Shown: positions 1-8,280 of the stretch, one piece after another
Layout of the letters: every line of letters begins with the position of its first letter
Numbering within the stretch: position 1 is the stretch's first letter
DNA from: Erythrobacter donghaensis
Lineage (GTDB): Bacteria > Pseudomonadota > Alphaproteobacteria > Sphingomonadales > Sphingomonadaceae
Direction of reading: 5' to 3'
Assembly (NCBI RefSeq): GCF_001557325.1
Contig: NZ_LSJS01000075.1
Coordinates: 1 to 38,247, forward strand
DNA: 38,247 nucleotides
Notes under the pieces: generated by a model
The model's input: the letters and a program-made list of their open reading frames with translations, nothing else
Database searches by the model: none
What the model was told of the DNA's origin: nothing
Program-made: the position numbers and the translations under genes

Positions 1-130
1 GATAGGCCGCCCCGCCGACATCGCCGGTGAACAGCGTCAGGCCCGGCAAGCCCAGCGCCTCGAGCACCGCTACCGCCTCGGCGGTGACTTCAGGGCCGAT
101 CCCGTCGCCGGGCAGGACTGCAATCTTCAT
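1..130 (-). CDS. leuB: 3-isopropylmalate dehydrogenase, N-terminal part (runs off the left edge)
   Basis: Only the first 43 codons are in the window. The reading begins [15 protein letters not shown], the strongly conserved N-terminal signature of the isocitrate/isopropylmalate dehydrogenase family, with the GDGIGPE turn that contacts NAD. LeuB oxidatively decarboxylates 3-isopropylmalate in cytoplasmic leucine synthesis. The TAA stop of the upstream recO gene lies 2 bp before this ATG, so the two are almost certainly co-transcribed. Isocitrate or tartrate dehydrogenase relatives share the signature; the GPEV form and the following GDVGGAAY favour LeuB. Confidence 0.85.
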   Translation of the reverse strand, partial: MKIAVLPGDGIGPEVTAEAVAVLEALGLPGLTLFTGDVGGAAY

Positions 131-132
131 TC

Positions 133-732
133 TTACCCCATTCGCTGGAGCCGCTCGGTCAGCAGCAGCCTCGCGCCCATAACATCGCGCTTCGGGCCTG
201 CAAGCAGGTAGTGCGCGATGCGGCGTTCGAGCAGCGCCAGCTGGGCGAGCTGGGCGGGCAGATCGGGCGCGGCGGGGGGCGCCATGCCGCCATAGCCGAG
301 TTCGGACAGCAGCAGGGTTTCATAGGCGACAAGCCCGCTCACCCAGCCCCGCGCCGAAGGGGCGATGGCGATCGCCTCGAGCAGGGCATCGAGCGCGCCG
401 TGGAGCGCGGGGTAGGGCTGGCGTTCGGGGAGGCTCGCGGCGGTGAGCGCGCAGGCCCACTGCATCGCGGCGGCCGGCAGCGGCTCGGTGATGAGCGCGG
501 CGCGGGAATGTTCGAGCTCGAGCCGCGCGAAGGGCAGCTGGCTGCCGGGCTTGGTGGTGAACTCGGCCGCGACGCGGTTGCCCGGCACCATCACCGCGCG
601 CATCTGCCGCCCCCGCCCGCCCGCGACATAGGCCGCAACGAGGCCGCTCTGCGCCGTGAGCACGCGCACCATCGCCCCGGTCTCGCCCTGTGGCCGGGAC
701 GCGAGGATGATGGCAGGGCTGCGCGAGGTCAT
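133..732 (-). CDS. recO: DNA repair protein RecO
   Basis: The 199-residue protein matches alphaproteobacterial RecO. It has an N-terminal OB-fold segment (about residues 1-75, with the [11 protein letters not shown] stretch and the basic GGRGRQMR loop) followed by a helical domain containing [14 protein letters not shown] and LLSELGYG. RecO loads RecA on SSB-coated DNA together with RecR in the RecFOR gap-repair pathway. The C-terminal zinc-finger cysteines found in many RecO proteins are absent, and the protein is shorter than E. coli RecO (242 residues), as is common in this group. The gene sits 16 bp after ubiK and 2 bp before leuB, so it is the middle gene of a minus-strand operon. Confidence 0.85.
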   Translation of the reverse strand: MTSRSPAIILASRPQGETGAMVRVLTAQSGLVAAYVAGGRGRQMRAVMVPGNRVAAEFTTKPGSQLPFARLELEHSRAALITEPLPAAAMQWACALTAASLPERQPYPALHGALDALLEAIAIAPSARGWVSGLVAYETLLLSELGYGGMAPPAAPDLPAQLAQLALLERRIAHYLLAGPKRDVMGARLLLTERLQRMG

Positions 733-748
733 GCCCGCGCGCCCGCGC

Positions 749-997
749 TTACTTGGAGGACTTGGCTTCCAGCGCCGCGAGCCGCGCTTCGAGCGCGTCG
801 GCCTGCTCGCGGGCCTTCTGGGCCATGGCCTTGACGGTCTCGAATTCCTCGCGGCTGACGAAGTCGATCCCGCCGAAGGCTTCGCGCATCCGCTCGCGCG
901 CGCTCTCGCGGGCTTCGCGGGTCATGCCCGCCATGGTCCCCGCCGCGCTGTTGGCAAGCTTGACGAGGTCGGCGATGATCGGGTTCTGGCTTTGCAT
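749..997 (-). CDS. ubiK: UbiK-type ubiquinone biosynthesis accessory factor (BMFP domain, YqiC family)
   Basis: An 82-residue protein of the BMFP/YqiC family. The first 45 residues are amphipathic (NPIIADLVKLANSAAG) and the last 40 form a clear coiled coil (SREEFETVKAMAQKAREQAD, then ALEARLAALEAK), the usual two-part plan. UbiK helps the soluble Ubi complex work in aerobic ubiquinone synthesis; membrane fusogenic activity is also reported for the family. It is the first gene of ubiK-recO-leuB on the minus strand. The family assignment is strong; the role is transferred from enterobacterial work. Confidence 0.8.
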   Translation of the reverse strand: MQSQNPIIADLVKLANSAAGTMAGMTREARESARERMREAFGGIDFVSREEFETVKAMAQKAREQADALEARLAALEAKSSK

Positions 998-1085
998 GTT
1001 TGCTTTTTGGGGGGGCTTGCACTGAAGTGCAAGCCTATCCTCGCTCTCACGCCCTTCGGGCGCGTCGCTGCGGGCGGAGTCTCTG

Positions 1086-1291
1086 TGTTCCGCACGCCAT
1101 CCGGCGTGCGAAATCCTCGCTCACGCGGCCAAGGGCCGCATCGCTGCGGGCGGCCGTTCGGCCTTGCGGACGTGCTACGCCGTGCGTTTTTATGTTCCGC
1201 ACGCCATCCGGCGTGCGAAATCCTCGCTCACGCGGCCTGACGGCCGCATCGCTGCGGGCGGCCGTTCGGCCTTGCGGACGTGCTACGCCGT
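1086..1291. repeat. Tandem pair of ~98-bp G+C-rich intergenic repeats
   Basis: Two copies, 1086-1183 and 1193-1291, are identical apart from a few bases around ggccaaggg/ggcctgacg. Both run from tgttccgcacgccatcc to cgtgctacgccgt and contain short inner inverted repeats (gcacgccatccggcgtgc). A partial, diverged third copy lies at about 1036-1080. The repeats fill the space between ubiK (start 997) and tspO (stop 1330). No coding potential is convincing. They resemble the hairpin-rich intergenic repeats common in sphingomonad genomes. Confidence 0.75.
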
Positions 1292-1329
1292 CCGAGCACC
1301 GCCAAACGATAGCTTGATAGGTCTCTTCC

Positions 1330-1878
1330 TCAGAACTCGACTTTGGTCGCCGCGCCGTCTAGGCCGCGCTGGCCGCCATCGGGGTTCTCGGCGATGAACT
1401 GGTAGTTGAGCACGCCCGCAAAGCACAGCCACGCCAGATAGGGCAGCAGCAGCAGCCCCGCCGCGCGCCGCACGCGCAGCACCAGCGCGAGCGCGATCAG
1501 CAGACTGACGATGCCGAAGCCGATCACCATCAGGGCGATTCCCATCTCCTGCATCCCGAAGAACACCGCGCTCCAGCTTTGCGTCACGAGGAAATGCACC
1601 GCGAATACGATCAGCGCGAGGCCACGCCCCGGCGCGCCCCAGGCGCTCGCGACCAGCGCCAGGGCGAGGCCGATCAGCACGAACAGCACGGTCCACACGA
1701 TCCCGAACACTGCGGGCGGCGGATAGATCGCGGGCTTTGCGAGCCCAGCGAACCACGCCGTGTCGGGCCCGCCGAGTTGCCCTGCGAAAAATCCGACGAG
1801 CAGCACCAGCGGCACCATGAACAGCGTCCAGCGCAGGAAGCTGGCGCGCAGCTGAGCGGGGGAAGCAAGGACGTTCAT
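1330..1878 (-). CDS. tspO: TspO/MBR family membrane protein (tryptophan-rich sensory protein)
   Basis: A 182-residue, five-helix membrane protein. It carries TspO family marks: the PPPAVFGIVWTVLFVLIG segment, LVTQSWSAVFFGM in the third helix and LPYLAWLCFAGVLNY in the fifth. Family members bind porphyrins and cholesterol-like ligands; in Rhodobacter, TspO modulates photosynthesis gene expression. The ATG at 1878 was chosen because it follows an agagacc purine stretch and gives the family length; the frame stays open further upstream without family similarity. The gene is flanked by repeats on both sides and appears monocistronic. Confidence 0.85.
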   Translation of the reverse strand: MNVLASPAQLRASFLRWTLFMVPLVLLVGFFAGQLGGPDTAWFAGLAKPAIYPPPAVFGIVWTVLFVLIGLALALVASAWGAPGRGLALIVFAVHFLVTQSWSAVFFGMQEMGIALMVIGFGIVSLLIALALVLRVRRAAGLLLLPYLAWLCFAGVLNYQFIAENPDGGQRGLDGAATKVEF

Positions 1879-1957
1879 GGTCTCTCCGCGTCTGTTCGGC
1901 CCGCCGGCGGGCGGGGAGCGCGGGCGATACCAGAGCAGCACCGCCACGCCAACATCC

Positions 1958-2009
1958 CGCCTCAAGCAGCGCAGCGATAGGCAAACAAAGCGCCTCAAGC
2001 AGCGCAGCG
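1958..2009. repeat. Pair of 19-bp direct repeats upstream of tspO
   Basis: cgcctcaagcagcgcagcg occurs at 1958-1976 and again at 1991-2009, 33 bp apart start to start. The gap between the tspO start (1878) and the lipoprotein gene (2221) is 342 bp. Apart from these repeats and a possible promoter it holds nothing I recognise. Confidence 0.6.
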
Positions 2010-2089
2010 CGATGCGCCGCGGTGCTCGCGAACGCCGAGGGGACCAGCGAAAAATGTGGTGAAAATTGGGCAGAGACGCACGAAACGCT

Positions 2090-2118
2090 TTGGGGTCTGC
2101 AAAAACCTCTGCTAGATG
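2090..2118 (+). promoter_or_regulatory. Possible sigma-70 promoter of the small lipoprotein gene
   Basis: ttgggg at 2090-2095 and tagatg at 2113-2118 are separated by 17 bp, a canonical spacing, and would give a leader of about 95 nt before the ATG at 2221. The match to TTGACA/TATAAT is only partial, so this is a candidate by spacing and position. Confidence 0.3.
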
Positions 2119-2220
2119 CTGCCACATTCCTGCCGTGATTCGAAGCGCAGTGCGGCGGGATGTGACACAAATGCGCTTTTGCTCATTCCCGGCTTTGCCG
2201 GACCCATAGGGGAAATGACC

Positions 2221-2442
2221 ATGAAGAAGATCGCTCTCGTCGCCGTCGCCGGCCTCGCTCTCGCCACCGCCGCTTGCTCGAAGCCCGCTGAAGAAGCTTC
2301 GACCGAAGCCGACGCCATGGCCGTTGCTGAAGAGCCGATGGCTGCCGAAACCGGTGACGCGATGGCCGCCGAAACCCCGGCTGCCGACGCCATGGCCGCC
2401 GAAGGCGACGCGATGGCTGCCGAAACCCCGGCTGCCCAGTAA
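2221..2442 (+). CDS. Small Ala/Glu-rich lipoprotein
   Basis: A 73-residue protein that starts MKKIALVAVAGLALATAAC, a textbook lipoprotein signal with the lipidated Cys at residue 19. The mature part is acidic and low-complexity, built from near-repeats of AETPAADAMAAEGDAMAAE. The start is fixed by the gggga purine stretch 10 bp upstream. Codons are strongly biased (gcc, gct, gaa), which suggests good expression. A strong terminator follows at 2495-2530, so this is a single-gene transcription unit. No function can be assigned; it may be a periplasmic spacer or envelope-stress lipoprotein. Confidence 0.8.
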   Translation: MKKIALVAVAGLALATAACSKPAEEASTEADAMAVAEEPMAAETGDAMAAETPAADAMAAEGDAMAAETPAAQ

Positions 2443-2494
2443 TCCTTCGGGATTGCCGGGCCTGACCACGCGTCAGGCGCCAGGTTAAGAAAGG

Positions 2495-2530
2495 CCGGTA
2501 GCAACTGCGGTTGCTGCCGGTCTTTTCTTT
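2495..2530 (+). terminator. Rho-independent terminator after the small lipoprotein gene
   Basis: ccggtagcaac (2495-2505) pairs with gttgctgccgg (2510-2520) over 11 bp with one G-T pair and a 4-nt loop, followed by tcttttcttttg. It lies 52 bp after the stop codon. Confidence 0.85.
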
Positions 2531-2538
2531 TGCCTGTG

Positions 2539-3309
<771 letters not shown>

Positions 3310-3338
3310 GACGAGGCCCTAGCGCGCAAAGTGCGGGC

Positions 3339-3896
3339 ATGAAAGCCGGACTTCCCCTCCTCGCCCTGACGCTCGCCCTTGCCGCCTGCGCGCCCGCCGC
3401 CAAGGTGCCGCCGGTCGCGCCGCCGCGCCCGGTAGCATCGCCTGCGCCGCAACCGCTGATGATCGCACCCCAGATGATCGATCAGGCACCGCCCAGCGCC
3501 GACTGGATGGATGCCCCGCTGACACCGGGCGCGTGGCGCTACATCGATTATGGCGAGGGAAGGGGCAAACGCGCGCTGTTTTCTCAGGGGGACGATGATC
3601 TTCTTGATGTGACCTGCGTGTTTGAGCCCCAGGGGCCGCAAATCCTCTTGATCCGCAATGGCCGCCCGCCGTCAGACCCCGTGCAGATGACCATCCGCGC
3701 CGAGACGGAACAGCGCACGCTGACGGCACGGGCAGCAAGTCGGAATGCCATTGCTGCCCTGACGGTATCCGATCCGTTGCTCGATGCGATGGCCCTTTCA
3801 AAGGGCCGCTTTGCTGTCGAGGTGTTCGGGGTTGCACCGCTGATCCTCCCCAGCCATGCCGAGGTCAGCCGTGTGATCGAGGATTGCAGGGGGTAA
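3339..3896 (+). CDS. Hypothetical lipoprotein
   Basis: A 185-residue protein with a lipoprotein signal, MKAGLPLLALTLALAAC, Cys 17, then a Pro/Ala-rich linker to about residue 50 and a compact domain containing WRYIDYGEGRGKRALF. Two further cysteines (in VTCVFEP and near the C-terminus, EDCRG) could form a disulfide. The ATG at 3339 was chosen over the longer open frame because it opens the signal peptide. It appears to be a conserved sphingomonad envelope protein, but I do not recognise a named family or function. Confidence 0.75.
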   Translation: MKAGLPLLALTLALAACAPAAKVPPVAPPRPVASPAPQPLMIAPQMIDQAPPSADWMDAPLTPGAWRYIDYGEGRGKRALFSQGDDDLLDVTCVFEPQGPQILLIRNGRPPSDPVQMTIRAETEQRTLTARAASRNAIAALTVSDPLLDAMALSKGRFAVEVFGVAPLILPSHAEVSRVIEDCRG

Positions 3897-3965
3897 CCCC
3901 TCACCCGATTCCATACATTAATATCCACAGGCTTGCCCCCAGCCTGTCCACAGCCGCGCCGGAAA

Positions 3966-3996
3966 CGAAAAACGCCCGAGGTCTCCCCCGGGCGGC
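3966..3996 (-). terminator. Hairpin with T-run on the minus strand
   Basis: Read on the minus strand, cgcccg (3994-3989) pairs with cgggcg (3978-3973) and is followed directly by ttttt (3972-3968). No minus-strand protein gene ends here, so it either stops leftward transcription from the 4.0-4.3 kb region or is fortuitous. Confidence 0.45.
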
Positions 3997-4154
3997 CAGC
4001 CTGCGTTCTTTGCGCGGCGAGGCGTGATTATGACGCCGGAAAAGATTATTTCAAGTCTTGTGGAAGACCCCGCGATGACTCACATTGCACCCGAGGCCAG
4101 CGGCGAACGCGGCTCTCGGCCCCCGGTGATACGCGGGGTCTGGCTCACAAGCGC

Positions 4155-4227
4155 GAAAGGAGGTGATCCGATGTCTCATGGTTCAGTAGCGAGGTCGGTG
4201 AAGATCCCTACGGAGCATACTCGGTAA
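4155..4227 (+). other. Extended Shine-Dalgarno (15-nt anti-SD complement) with an 18-codon ORF
   Basis: gaaaggaggtgatcc at 4155-4169 is the exact complement of the 3' end of alphaproteobacterial 16S rRNA (ggatcacctcctttc). It lies 1 nt before an ATG at 4171; the ggagg core is 7 nt away, ideal for initiation. The ORF 4171-4227 would encode 18 residues (MSHGSVARSVKIPTEHTR). It may be a leader peptide, a 30S-binding decoy or, on the other strand, a copy of the anti-SD. Coding is doubtful on codon use; the match itself is certain. Confidence 0.45.
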
Positions 4228-4282
4228 TCCTCTGCCAGAGTAAGGCTACGTGAGCGGCACTTCCGGCCGCTGACCATGTCAA

Positions 4283-4317
4283 GGGCGTTTCCTCCGACGG
4301 GCAGGAAACGCCCTTTT
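4283..4317 (+). terminator. Strong rho-independent terminator
   Basis: gggcgtttcct (4283-4293) pairs perfectly with aggaaacgccc (4303-4313), an 11-bp stem with a 9-nt loop, followed by tttt. No annotated protein gene ends nearby, which supports a transcribed RNA upstream. Confidence 0.85.
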
Positions 4318-4327
4318 CATTTGTGTG

Positions 4328-4465
4328 TTGCGGAGGCGCCTCCGCGCCTCCGTCCTCGCTAGACGTCCTCCGCTTCGCTTCGGACCCGCTGCGGCTCGCG
4401 CCGTGCGCTGGCGGGCCTGCGGCCCGGTGTTCTTTTGCGGAGGCGCCTCCGCGCCTCCGTCCTCG
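4328..4465. repeat. Pair of 31-bp G+C-rich intergenic repeats upstream of ilvE
   Basis: The same 31-bp string, beginning ttgcggaggcgcctcc and ending cgtcctcg, occurs at 4328-4358 and 4435-4465. Each copy contains the palindrome ggaggcgcctcc. Similar cgcttcgcttcgga strings follow each copy (around 4371-4384 and 4480-4493). The rest of 4318-4617 holds nothing I can name. Confidence 0.7.
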
Positions 4466-4617
4466 GCGCTGTTTCCTTCGCTTCGCTTCGGAGCGCCTGC
4501 GGCTCGGCCGCGTGGCCTCGCGGTCGCTGCGCGACCGATCCAGTGCTCCCCACTATCGCTGGATGGCAGCCCAACACTGATCTTGCCCTGTGCCTCTCGC
4601 AGGATTAGGCGCATTCC

Positions 4618-5694
4618 ATGCACGTCACCCGCCTGCCCCACCCCGCACCCACACCTGACGCCACCCGCGAGAGCCTGATCGCCGACCCGGGCTTCGGCAC
4701 CGTCTTCACCGATCACATGGTGGTGGTCGACTATGACGAGGCGCTGGGTGGCTGGCAGACCCCGGTGCTGGGCCCGCGCCAGCCGATCCCGCTCGATCCG
4801 GCGGCGAGCGTGCTGCACTACGCGCAGGAGATCTTCGAGGGCCTCAAGGCCTATCGCCACCCCGACGGCGCGCTCGGGCTGTTCCGTCCCGAGGCCAACG
4901 CCGCGCGCTTCAACGCCTCGGCCGAGCGGCTCGCCATGCCCGCGCTGCCTGAGGAGACCTTCATCGGCGCCATCCGCGCGCTGCTGGAAGTCGATGGCAA
5001 CTGGTATCCGGCGGTCGACGGCGGCTCGCTCTACCTGCGGCCCTTCATGATCGCGACCGAGGCCTTCCTCGGCGTGCGCCCGGCCAAGCAGTACAAGTTC
5101 ATCGTCATCGCAAGTCCGGCCGGCAACTACTTCAAATCGGGTGCAAAGGGGGTCAGCATCTGGATCTCCGAATACAGCCGCGCTGCCCCCGGCGGGACGG
5201 GCGCGGCCAAGTGCGGGGGCAATTACGCCGCGAGCCTCGTCCCCACCGGACAGGCCTTCGCGATGGGCCATGACCAGGTGCTGTTCCTCGATGCGACCGA
5301 GCGCAAGTGGGTCGAGGAGCTGGGCGGCATGAACCTGTTCTTCGTCTTCGCCGACGGCACCGTCATCACCCCGCCGCTGACCGGCACGATCCTGCCCGGC
5401 ATCACCCGCAATTCGCTGATCACGCTGCTCGAGGAGCAGGGCCTCACCGTCTCCGAGGCCCCCTATTCGATCGACCAGTGGCGCGATGATGCGGCGAGCG
5501 GCAAGCTGATCGAGGTCATGGCCTGCGGCACGGCGGCGGTCGTCACCGCGGTCGGCAAGGTCACCGGGCCCGAGGGCGCATTCTCCATCGGCGCAGGCGG
5601 CATCGGCCAGACCACCGCGGCCCTGCGCGAGACGCTCGTCGGCATCCAGACCGGCCGGATCGCCGACACCCACGGCTGGGTGATGCGGGTTTGA
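4618..5694 (+). CDS. ilvE: Branched-chain amino acid aminotransferase
   Basis: A 358-residue fold-type IV PLP enzyme of the eukaryote-like (type II) branched-chain aminotransferase group. Family marks are [13 protein letters not shown] near residue 70, the [12 protein letters not shown] segment, and the PLP lysine K198 in [14 protein letters not shown]. The C-terminal [13 protein letters not shown] binds the PLP phosphate side. It performs the final transamination in leucine, isoleucine and valine synthesis and the first step of their breakdown. Length is typical. Its stop codon overlaps the start of trhO, so the two form one operon. Confidence 0.92.
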   Translation: MHVTRLPHPAPTPDATRESLIADPGFGTVFTDHMVVVDYDEALGGWQTPVLGPRQPIPLDPAASVLHYAQEIFEGLKAYRHPDGALGLFRPEANAARFNASAERLAMPALPEETFIGAIRALLEVDGNWYPAVDGGSLYLRPFMIATEAFLGVRPAKQYKFIVIASPAGNYFKSGAKGVSIWISEYSRAAPGGTGAAKCGGNYAASLVPTGQAFAMGHDQVLFLDATERKWVEELGGMNLFFVFADGTVITPPLTGTILPGITRNSLITLLEEQGLTVSEAPYSIDQWRDDAASGKLIEVMACGTAAVVTAVGKVTGPEGAFSIGAGGIGQTTAALRETLVGIQTGRIADTHGWVMRV

Positions 5695-6503
5695 TTGCAG
5701 CGCCGATCCGCGTCGCTGCGCTCTACCAGTTCACGCGGCTCGACGATCCTCACGCCTTGCAGGCCGCGCTGGTCGCGGGGTGCGAGGGCGCAGGCGTGAA
5801 AGGCACCCTGCTGCTCGCGCGCGAGGGGATCAACGGGACGATCGCGGGCGCGCCCGAGAGCCTGAACGCCGTCCTCGCCCACATCCGCGCGCTGCCGGGC
5901 TGCGCGGAGCTCGACGTGAAGTTCTCGAACGCGCCCGTCATGCCCTTCGGCAAGCTGAAGGTGCGGGTAAAGCGCGAGATCGTCACCATGGGGCAGCCCG
6001 ATATCGACCCGACCCTTAGCGTCGGCACCTATGTCGATCCTGCCGACTGGAACGCGCTGATCGCCGATCCCGACACCCTCGTGATCGACACGCGCAACGA
6101 TTACGAGGTCGCGATCGGAAGCTTTGCCGGGGCAGTCGACCCGGCAACACCAAGCTTCCGCGACTTTCCCGCCTGGTTCCGCGCCAACCGCGGGGCGCTG
6201 CTCGAAGGCAAGAAAAAGGTCGCGATGTTCTGCACCGGCGGCATCCGCTGCGAGAAATCGACTTCGTTCCTGCGCGCCGAGGGGATCGACGAGGTCTATC
6301 ATCTGCGCGGAGGCATTCTCAAATATCTCGAGCAAGTGCCCGAAGAACAAAGCCTGTGGCAGGGCGAATGCTTCGTCTTCGACGAGCGCGTGAGCCTCGG
6401 CCACGGCCTTGCGCAGGGCACCCATACCCGCTGCCAGCCCTGCGGGCGGCCCGTGCCGGTGGGGACGAGGTGTTCGATCTGTGATCCCCCGCCCCGGATC
6501 TGA
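5691..6503 (+). CDS. trhO: tRNA uridine(34) hydroxylase, rhodanese family (YceA)
   Basis: A 270-residue protein with an N-terminal acylphosphatase-like domain and a rhodanese domain (about 120-225). The active-site loop is [11 protein letters not shown] with Cys 181 and a second Cys 187. The C-terminal part carries CFVFDERV and four cysteines (248, 251, 261, 264) in CxxC pairs, probably a metal site. TrhO makes 5-hydroxyuridine at the wobble base of some tRNAs in an oxygen-dependent reaction. The start is TTG: ttga at 5691-5694 shares bases with the ilvE stop TGA, a translational-coupling layout. Confidence 0.88.
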   Translation: MIAAPIRVAALYQFTRLDDPHALQAALVAGCEGAGVKGTLLLAREGINGTIAGAPESLNAVLAHIRALPGCAELDVKFSNAPVMPFGKLKVRVKREIVTMGQPDIDPTLSVGTYVDPADWNALIADPDTLVIDTRNDYEVAIGSFAGAVDPATPSFRDFPAWFRANRGALLEGKKKVAMFCTGGIRCEKSTSFLRAEGIDEVYHLRGGILKYLEQVPEEQSLWQGECFVFDERVSLGHGLAQGTHTRCQPCGRPVPVGTRCSICDPPPRI

Positions 6504-6563
6504 TCCGGGGTCATGCTGCCTTCCGGGAACAGCATGGTCCCGGGTCAAGCCGGGGACGGGGGA
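6482..6563. repeat. Hairpin-rich intergenic repeat between convergent genes
   Basis: The stretch contains two hairpins. ccccggat (6492-6499) pairs with atccgggg (6503-6510), and catgctg (6512-6518) pairs with cagcatg (6530-6536). It continues into tcccgggtcaagccgggg. This pattern is a common sphingomonad interspersed palindromic element. It lies at the convergent 3' ends of trhO and the LysR gene and overlaps the end of the latter, so it may also stop transcription from both sides. Confidence 0.6.
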
Positions 6564-7462
6564 GATGGGCAAGCGGCGAGCCCTTCCCTGAACGCATCGA
6601 CCAGCCAGCTCGCCGCAGGCCCCAGCCGCGTGTCGCGCCGCCACAATGCGGAGAGGCCATAGCGGTCGCCCGGCTTCTCGGGCAGGTCGAGCTCGACCAG
6701 CGTTCCCGCCGCCAGATCGCCCGCCACCATGCCGCGCGGCATGTTGCCCCAGCCCAGCCCCTCCTTGAGCAGCGAGTGCTTTGCGCCCAGATCCCCCAGC
6801 CGCCAGGTCAGCGGGCTCAGCACCGAGAACTCGCGGCCCTCGGTGAGCGGTGAGCGGTCGGTCAGCACCAGCTGGAGGTGGCGACGGCTTTCCCCCGGCA
6901 GGATCCCGGGTTGCGCCAGCGGGTGCGAGGGCGCGGCAACCGGAATCAGCTCGACCTCCCCCACCGCCTGCCGTTCGAGCGCGGGCTGATCGCCGATCAC
7001 CGGGCCGCCGATGGCGAGATCCGACCCTGCGTTGATCACGCAGGCCGCAACCGCGCCGAGGCCCTCGATCCGCAGGGTGAGAGCGCAGGTCGGGAACATC
7101 CGCCGGAACTCGCCGAGCACATGCGCGGTGACATCGCCCGGCACCATCACGTCGACCACCAGCGTCAGCGACGGCTCCTGCCCGGCATGGAGCGAGCGCG
7201 TCTTCGCCAGCAGCGCATCGACCCCGTCGGCAATGCTGCGCGCCTCGGCCAGCAAGCCCTCGCCCGCCTGCGTGAGCACCGGGCGACGCGAGCCCTCGCG
7301 GTCGAACAGGCTGAGCGCAAGCTGCGCCTCCAGTTGCGCGATGCCGTAGGACACCGCCGAGACCGCACGGCCCGTCGCCTTGGCCGCGCCGCCGAAACTG
7401 CCGTGTTCGGCCACGGCGATGAAGAGCCGCAGTTGGTCGAGAGTGGGTTCGCCGAGCTTCAT
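6545..7462 (-). CDS. LysR family transcriptional regulator
   Basis: A 305-residue LysR regulator. Residues 1-62 are the winged helix-turn-helix (LDQLRLFIAVAEHGSFGGAA, then VSYGIAQLEAQL) and the rest is the two-lobed periplasmic-binding-like effector domain. The ATG at 7462 was preferred over the open frame up to 7498 because it opens the conserved HTH; the longer version would run through the operator palindrome. It is divergent from the pirin gene, and most likely controls the pirin-azoR-doxX set in response to an electrophile or quinone-like signal. That link is inferred from layout. Confidence 0.85.
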   Translation of the reverse strand: MKLGEPTLDQLRLFIAVAEHGSFGGAAKATGRAVSAVSYGIAQLEAQLALSLFDREGSRRPVLTQAGEGLLAEARSIADGVDALLAKTRSLHAGQEPSLTLVVDVMVPGDVTAHVLGEFRRMFPTCALTLRIEGLGAVAACVINAGSDLAIGGPVIGDQPALERQAVGEVELIPVAAPSHPLAQPGILPGESRRHLQLVLTDRSPLTEGREFSVLSPLTWRLGDLGAKHSLLKEGLGWGNMPRGMVAGDLAAGTLVELDLPEKPGDRYGLSALWRRDTRLGPAASWLVDAFREGLAACPSPPSPA

Positions 7463-7471
7463 GGCGCACTT

Positions 7472-7488
7472 GTTCGGATAATCCGAAC
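7472..7488. promoter_or_regulatory. Palindromic LysR-type operator between the regulator and pirin
   Basis: gttcggat (7472-7479), a central a, and atccgaac (7481-7488) form a perfect 8-bp inverted repeat. It contains the T-N11-A pattern of LysR sites and lies 10 bp upstream of the regulator start and about 78 bp upstream of the pirin ATG, so one site could serve autoregulation and activation. Confidence 0.7.
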
Positions 7489-7565
7489 ATTTTGGCAAGT
7501 TTTATCCCACTTATCCGCACGCCGCTGGTCGCCTATCTCCGCCCCATCAAGACAGGAGACACGCC

Positions 7566-8267
7566 ATGATCGAATTGCGTCCCTTCAACACCCTCGGCGC
7601 CGCCAACCACGGCTGGCTCGATGCCCGCCACCACTTCTCCTTTGCGAGCTATCACGATCCGGCCCGCGTCCACTGGGGCGCCCTGCGGGTCTGGAACGAC
7701 GACGCGATCGCTTCGAAGTCGGGCTTCCCGCCGCACCCCCACAGCGACATGGAGATCATCACCTATGTCCGCGCCGGGGCGATCACGCACCGCGACAGCA
7801 TGGGCAACCAGGGCCGCACCGAAGCGGGCGACGTGCAGGTGATGAGTGCCGGCAGCGGCGTCACCCACTCGGAATACAACCTCGAGGACGAGGAAACCCG
7901 GATCTTCCAGATCTGGATCATCCCCGATGCCCGCGGTGGCCAGCCGAGCTGGGGCGCGCGCCAGTTCCCCAAGGACGACCGCGCGGGTGCCTTCGTGCCG
8001 CTCGCGAGCGGCGTGGCGAATGACGATGATGCCCTGCCCATCCGTGCCGATGCCCGGGTGCTGGGCGCCACGATCAAGGCGGGCGAGAGCGTGACCTACA
8101 CGCCGCGCTCGGCCGACCGCCACCTCTACCTCGTGCCTGCCACCGGCAAGGTGCGGATCGAGACGATCGAGGCCAATGCCCGCGACGGCGTGGCGATCAC
8201 CGGGCAGGAATCGGTGACGATCACGGCCGTGGAAGACAGCGAGGTCGTGCTGGTCGACGCGGCGTAA
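7566..8267 (+). CDS. Pirin family protein (bicupin, possible quercetinase)
   Basis: A 233-residue bicupin. Metal ligands of pirins are visible: His 57 and His 59 in GFPPHPHSDME, His 101 and Glu 103 in GVTHSEYN. The C-terminal cupin (after residue 120) is degenerate, as usual. E. coli YhhW and human pirin show quercetin 2,3-dioxygenase activity, but the physiological substrate is generally unknown. A good aggag site precedes the ATG by 9 nt. It heads a plus-strand cluster with azoR and a DoxX gene, opposite a LysR gene, a common arrangement for aromatic/quinone stress genes. Confidence 0.88.
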   Translation: MIELRPFNTLGAANHGWLDARHHFSFASYHDPARVHWGALRVWNDDAIASKSGFPPHPHSDMEIITYVRAGAITHRDSMGNQGRTEAGDVQVMSAGSGVTHSEYNLEDEETRIFQIWIIPDARGGQPSWGARQFPKDDRAGAFVPLASGVANDDDALPIRADARVLGATIKAGESVTYTPRSADRHLYLVPATGKVRIETIEANARDGVAITGQESVTITAVEDSEVVLVDAA

Positions 8268-8280
8268 CCCCAACCCCCTC

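Larger units (their letters stand above)
4066..4317 (+). ncRNA. Candidate structured RNA or long regulatory leader ending in a strong terminator
   Basis: This gene-free stretch has clear secondary structure. gaccccgcg (4066-4074) pairs perfectly with cgcggggtc (4132-4140). Within that loop ccgag/ctcgg can pair. agcggc (4253-4258) pairs with gccgct (4266-4271), and the terminator hairpin closes the unit. Codon choice in the only open frame (4024-4227) is unlike the neighbouring genes (tct, tca, gta, agg, act), arguing against a protein. It includes a 15-nt complement of the 16S rRNA 3' end. I could not match it to SRP RNA, RNase P, tmRNA or 6S RNA. The strand is not certain, because the minus strand also has a terminator-like hairpin at 3966-3996. 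Confidence 0.35.

Noticed and set aside
1086..1291. The repeats as a CRISPR array.
   Set aside because: Only two long near-identical copies with a 9-bp gap; no regular short repeats and spacers, and no cas genes.
4024..4227. A 67-residue protein spanning the putative structured RNA.
   Set aside because: Codon use is unlike neighbours, there is no family match, and the sequence is explained better by RNA stems; only the 18-codon part behind the extended SD is kept as a possibility.
4279..5673. A 464-codon minus-strand frame across ilvE.
   Set aside because: Shadow frame; ilvE is full length and conserved.
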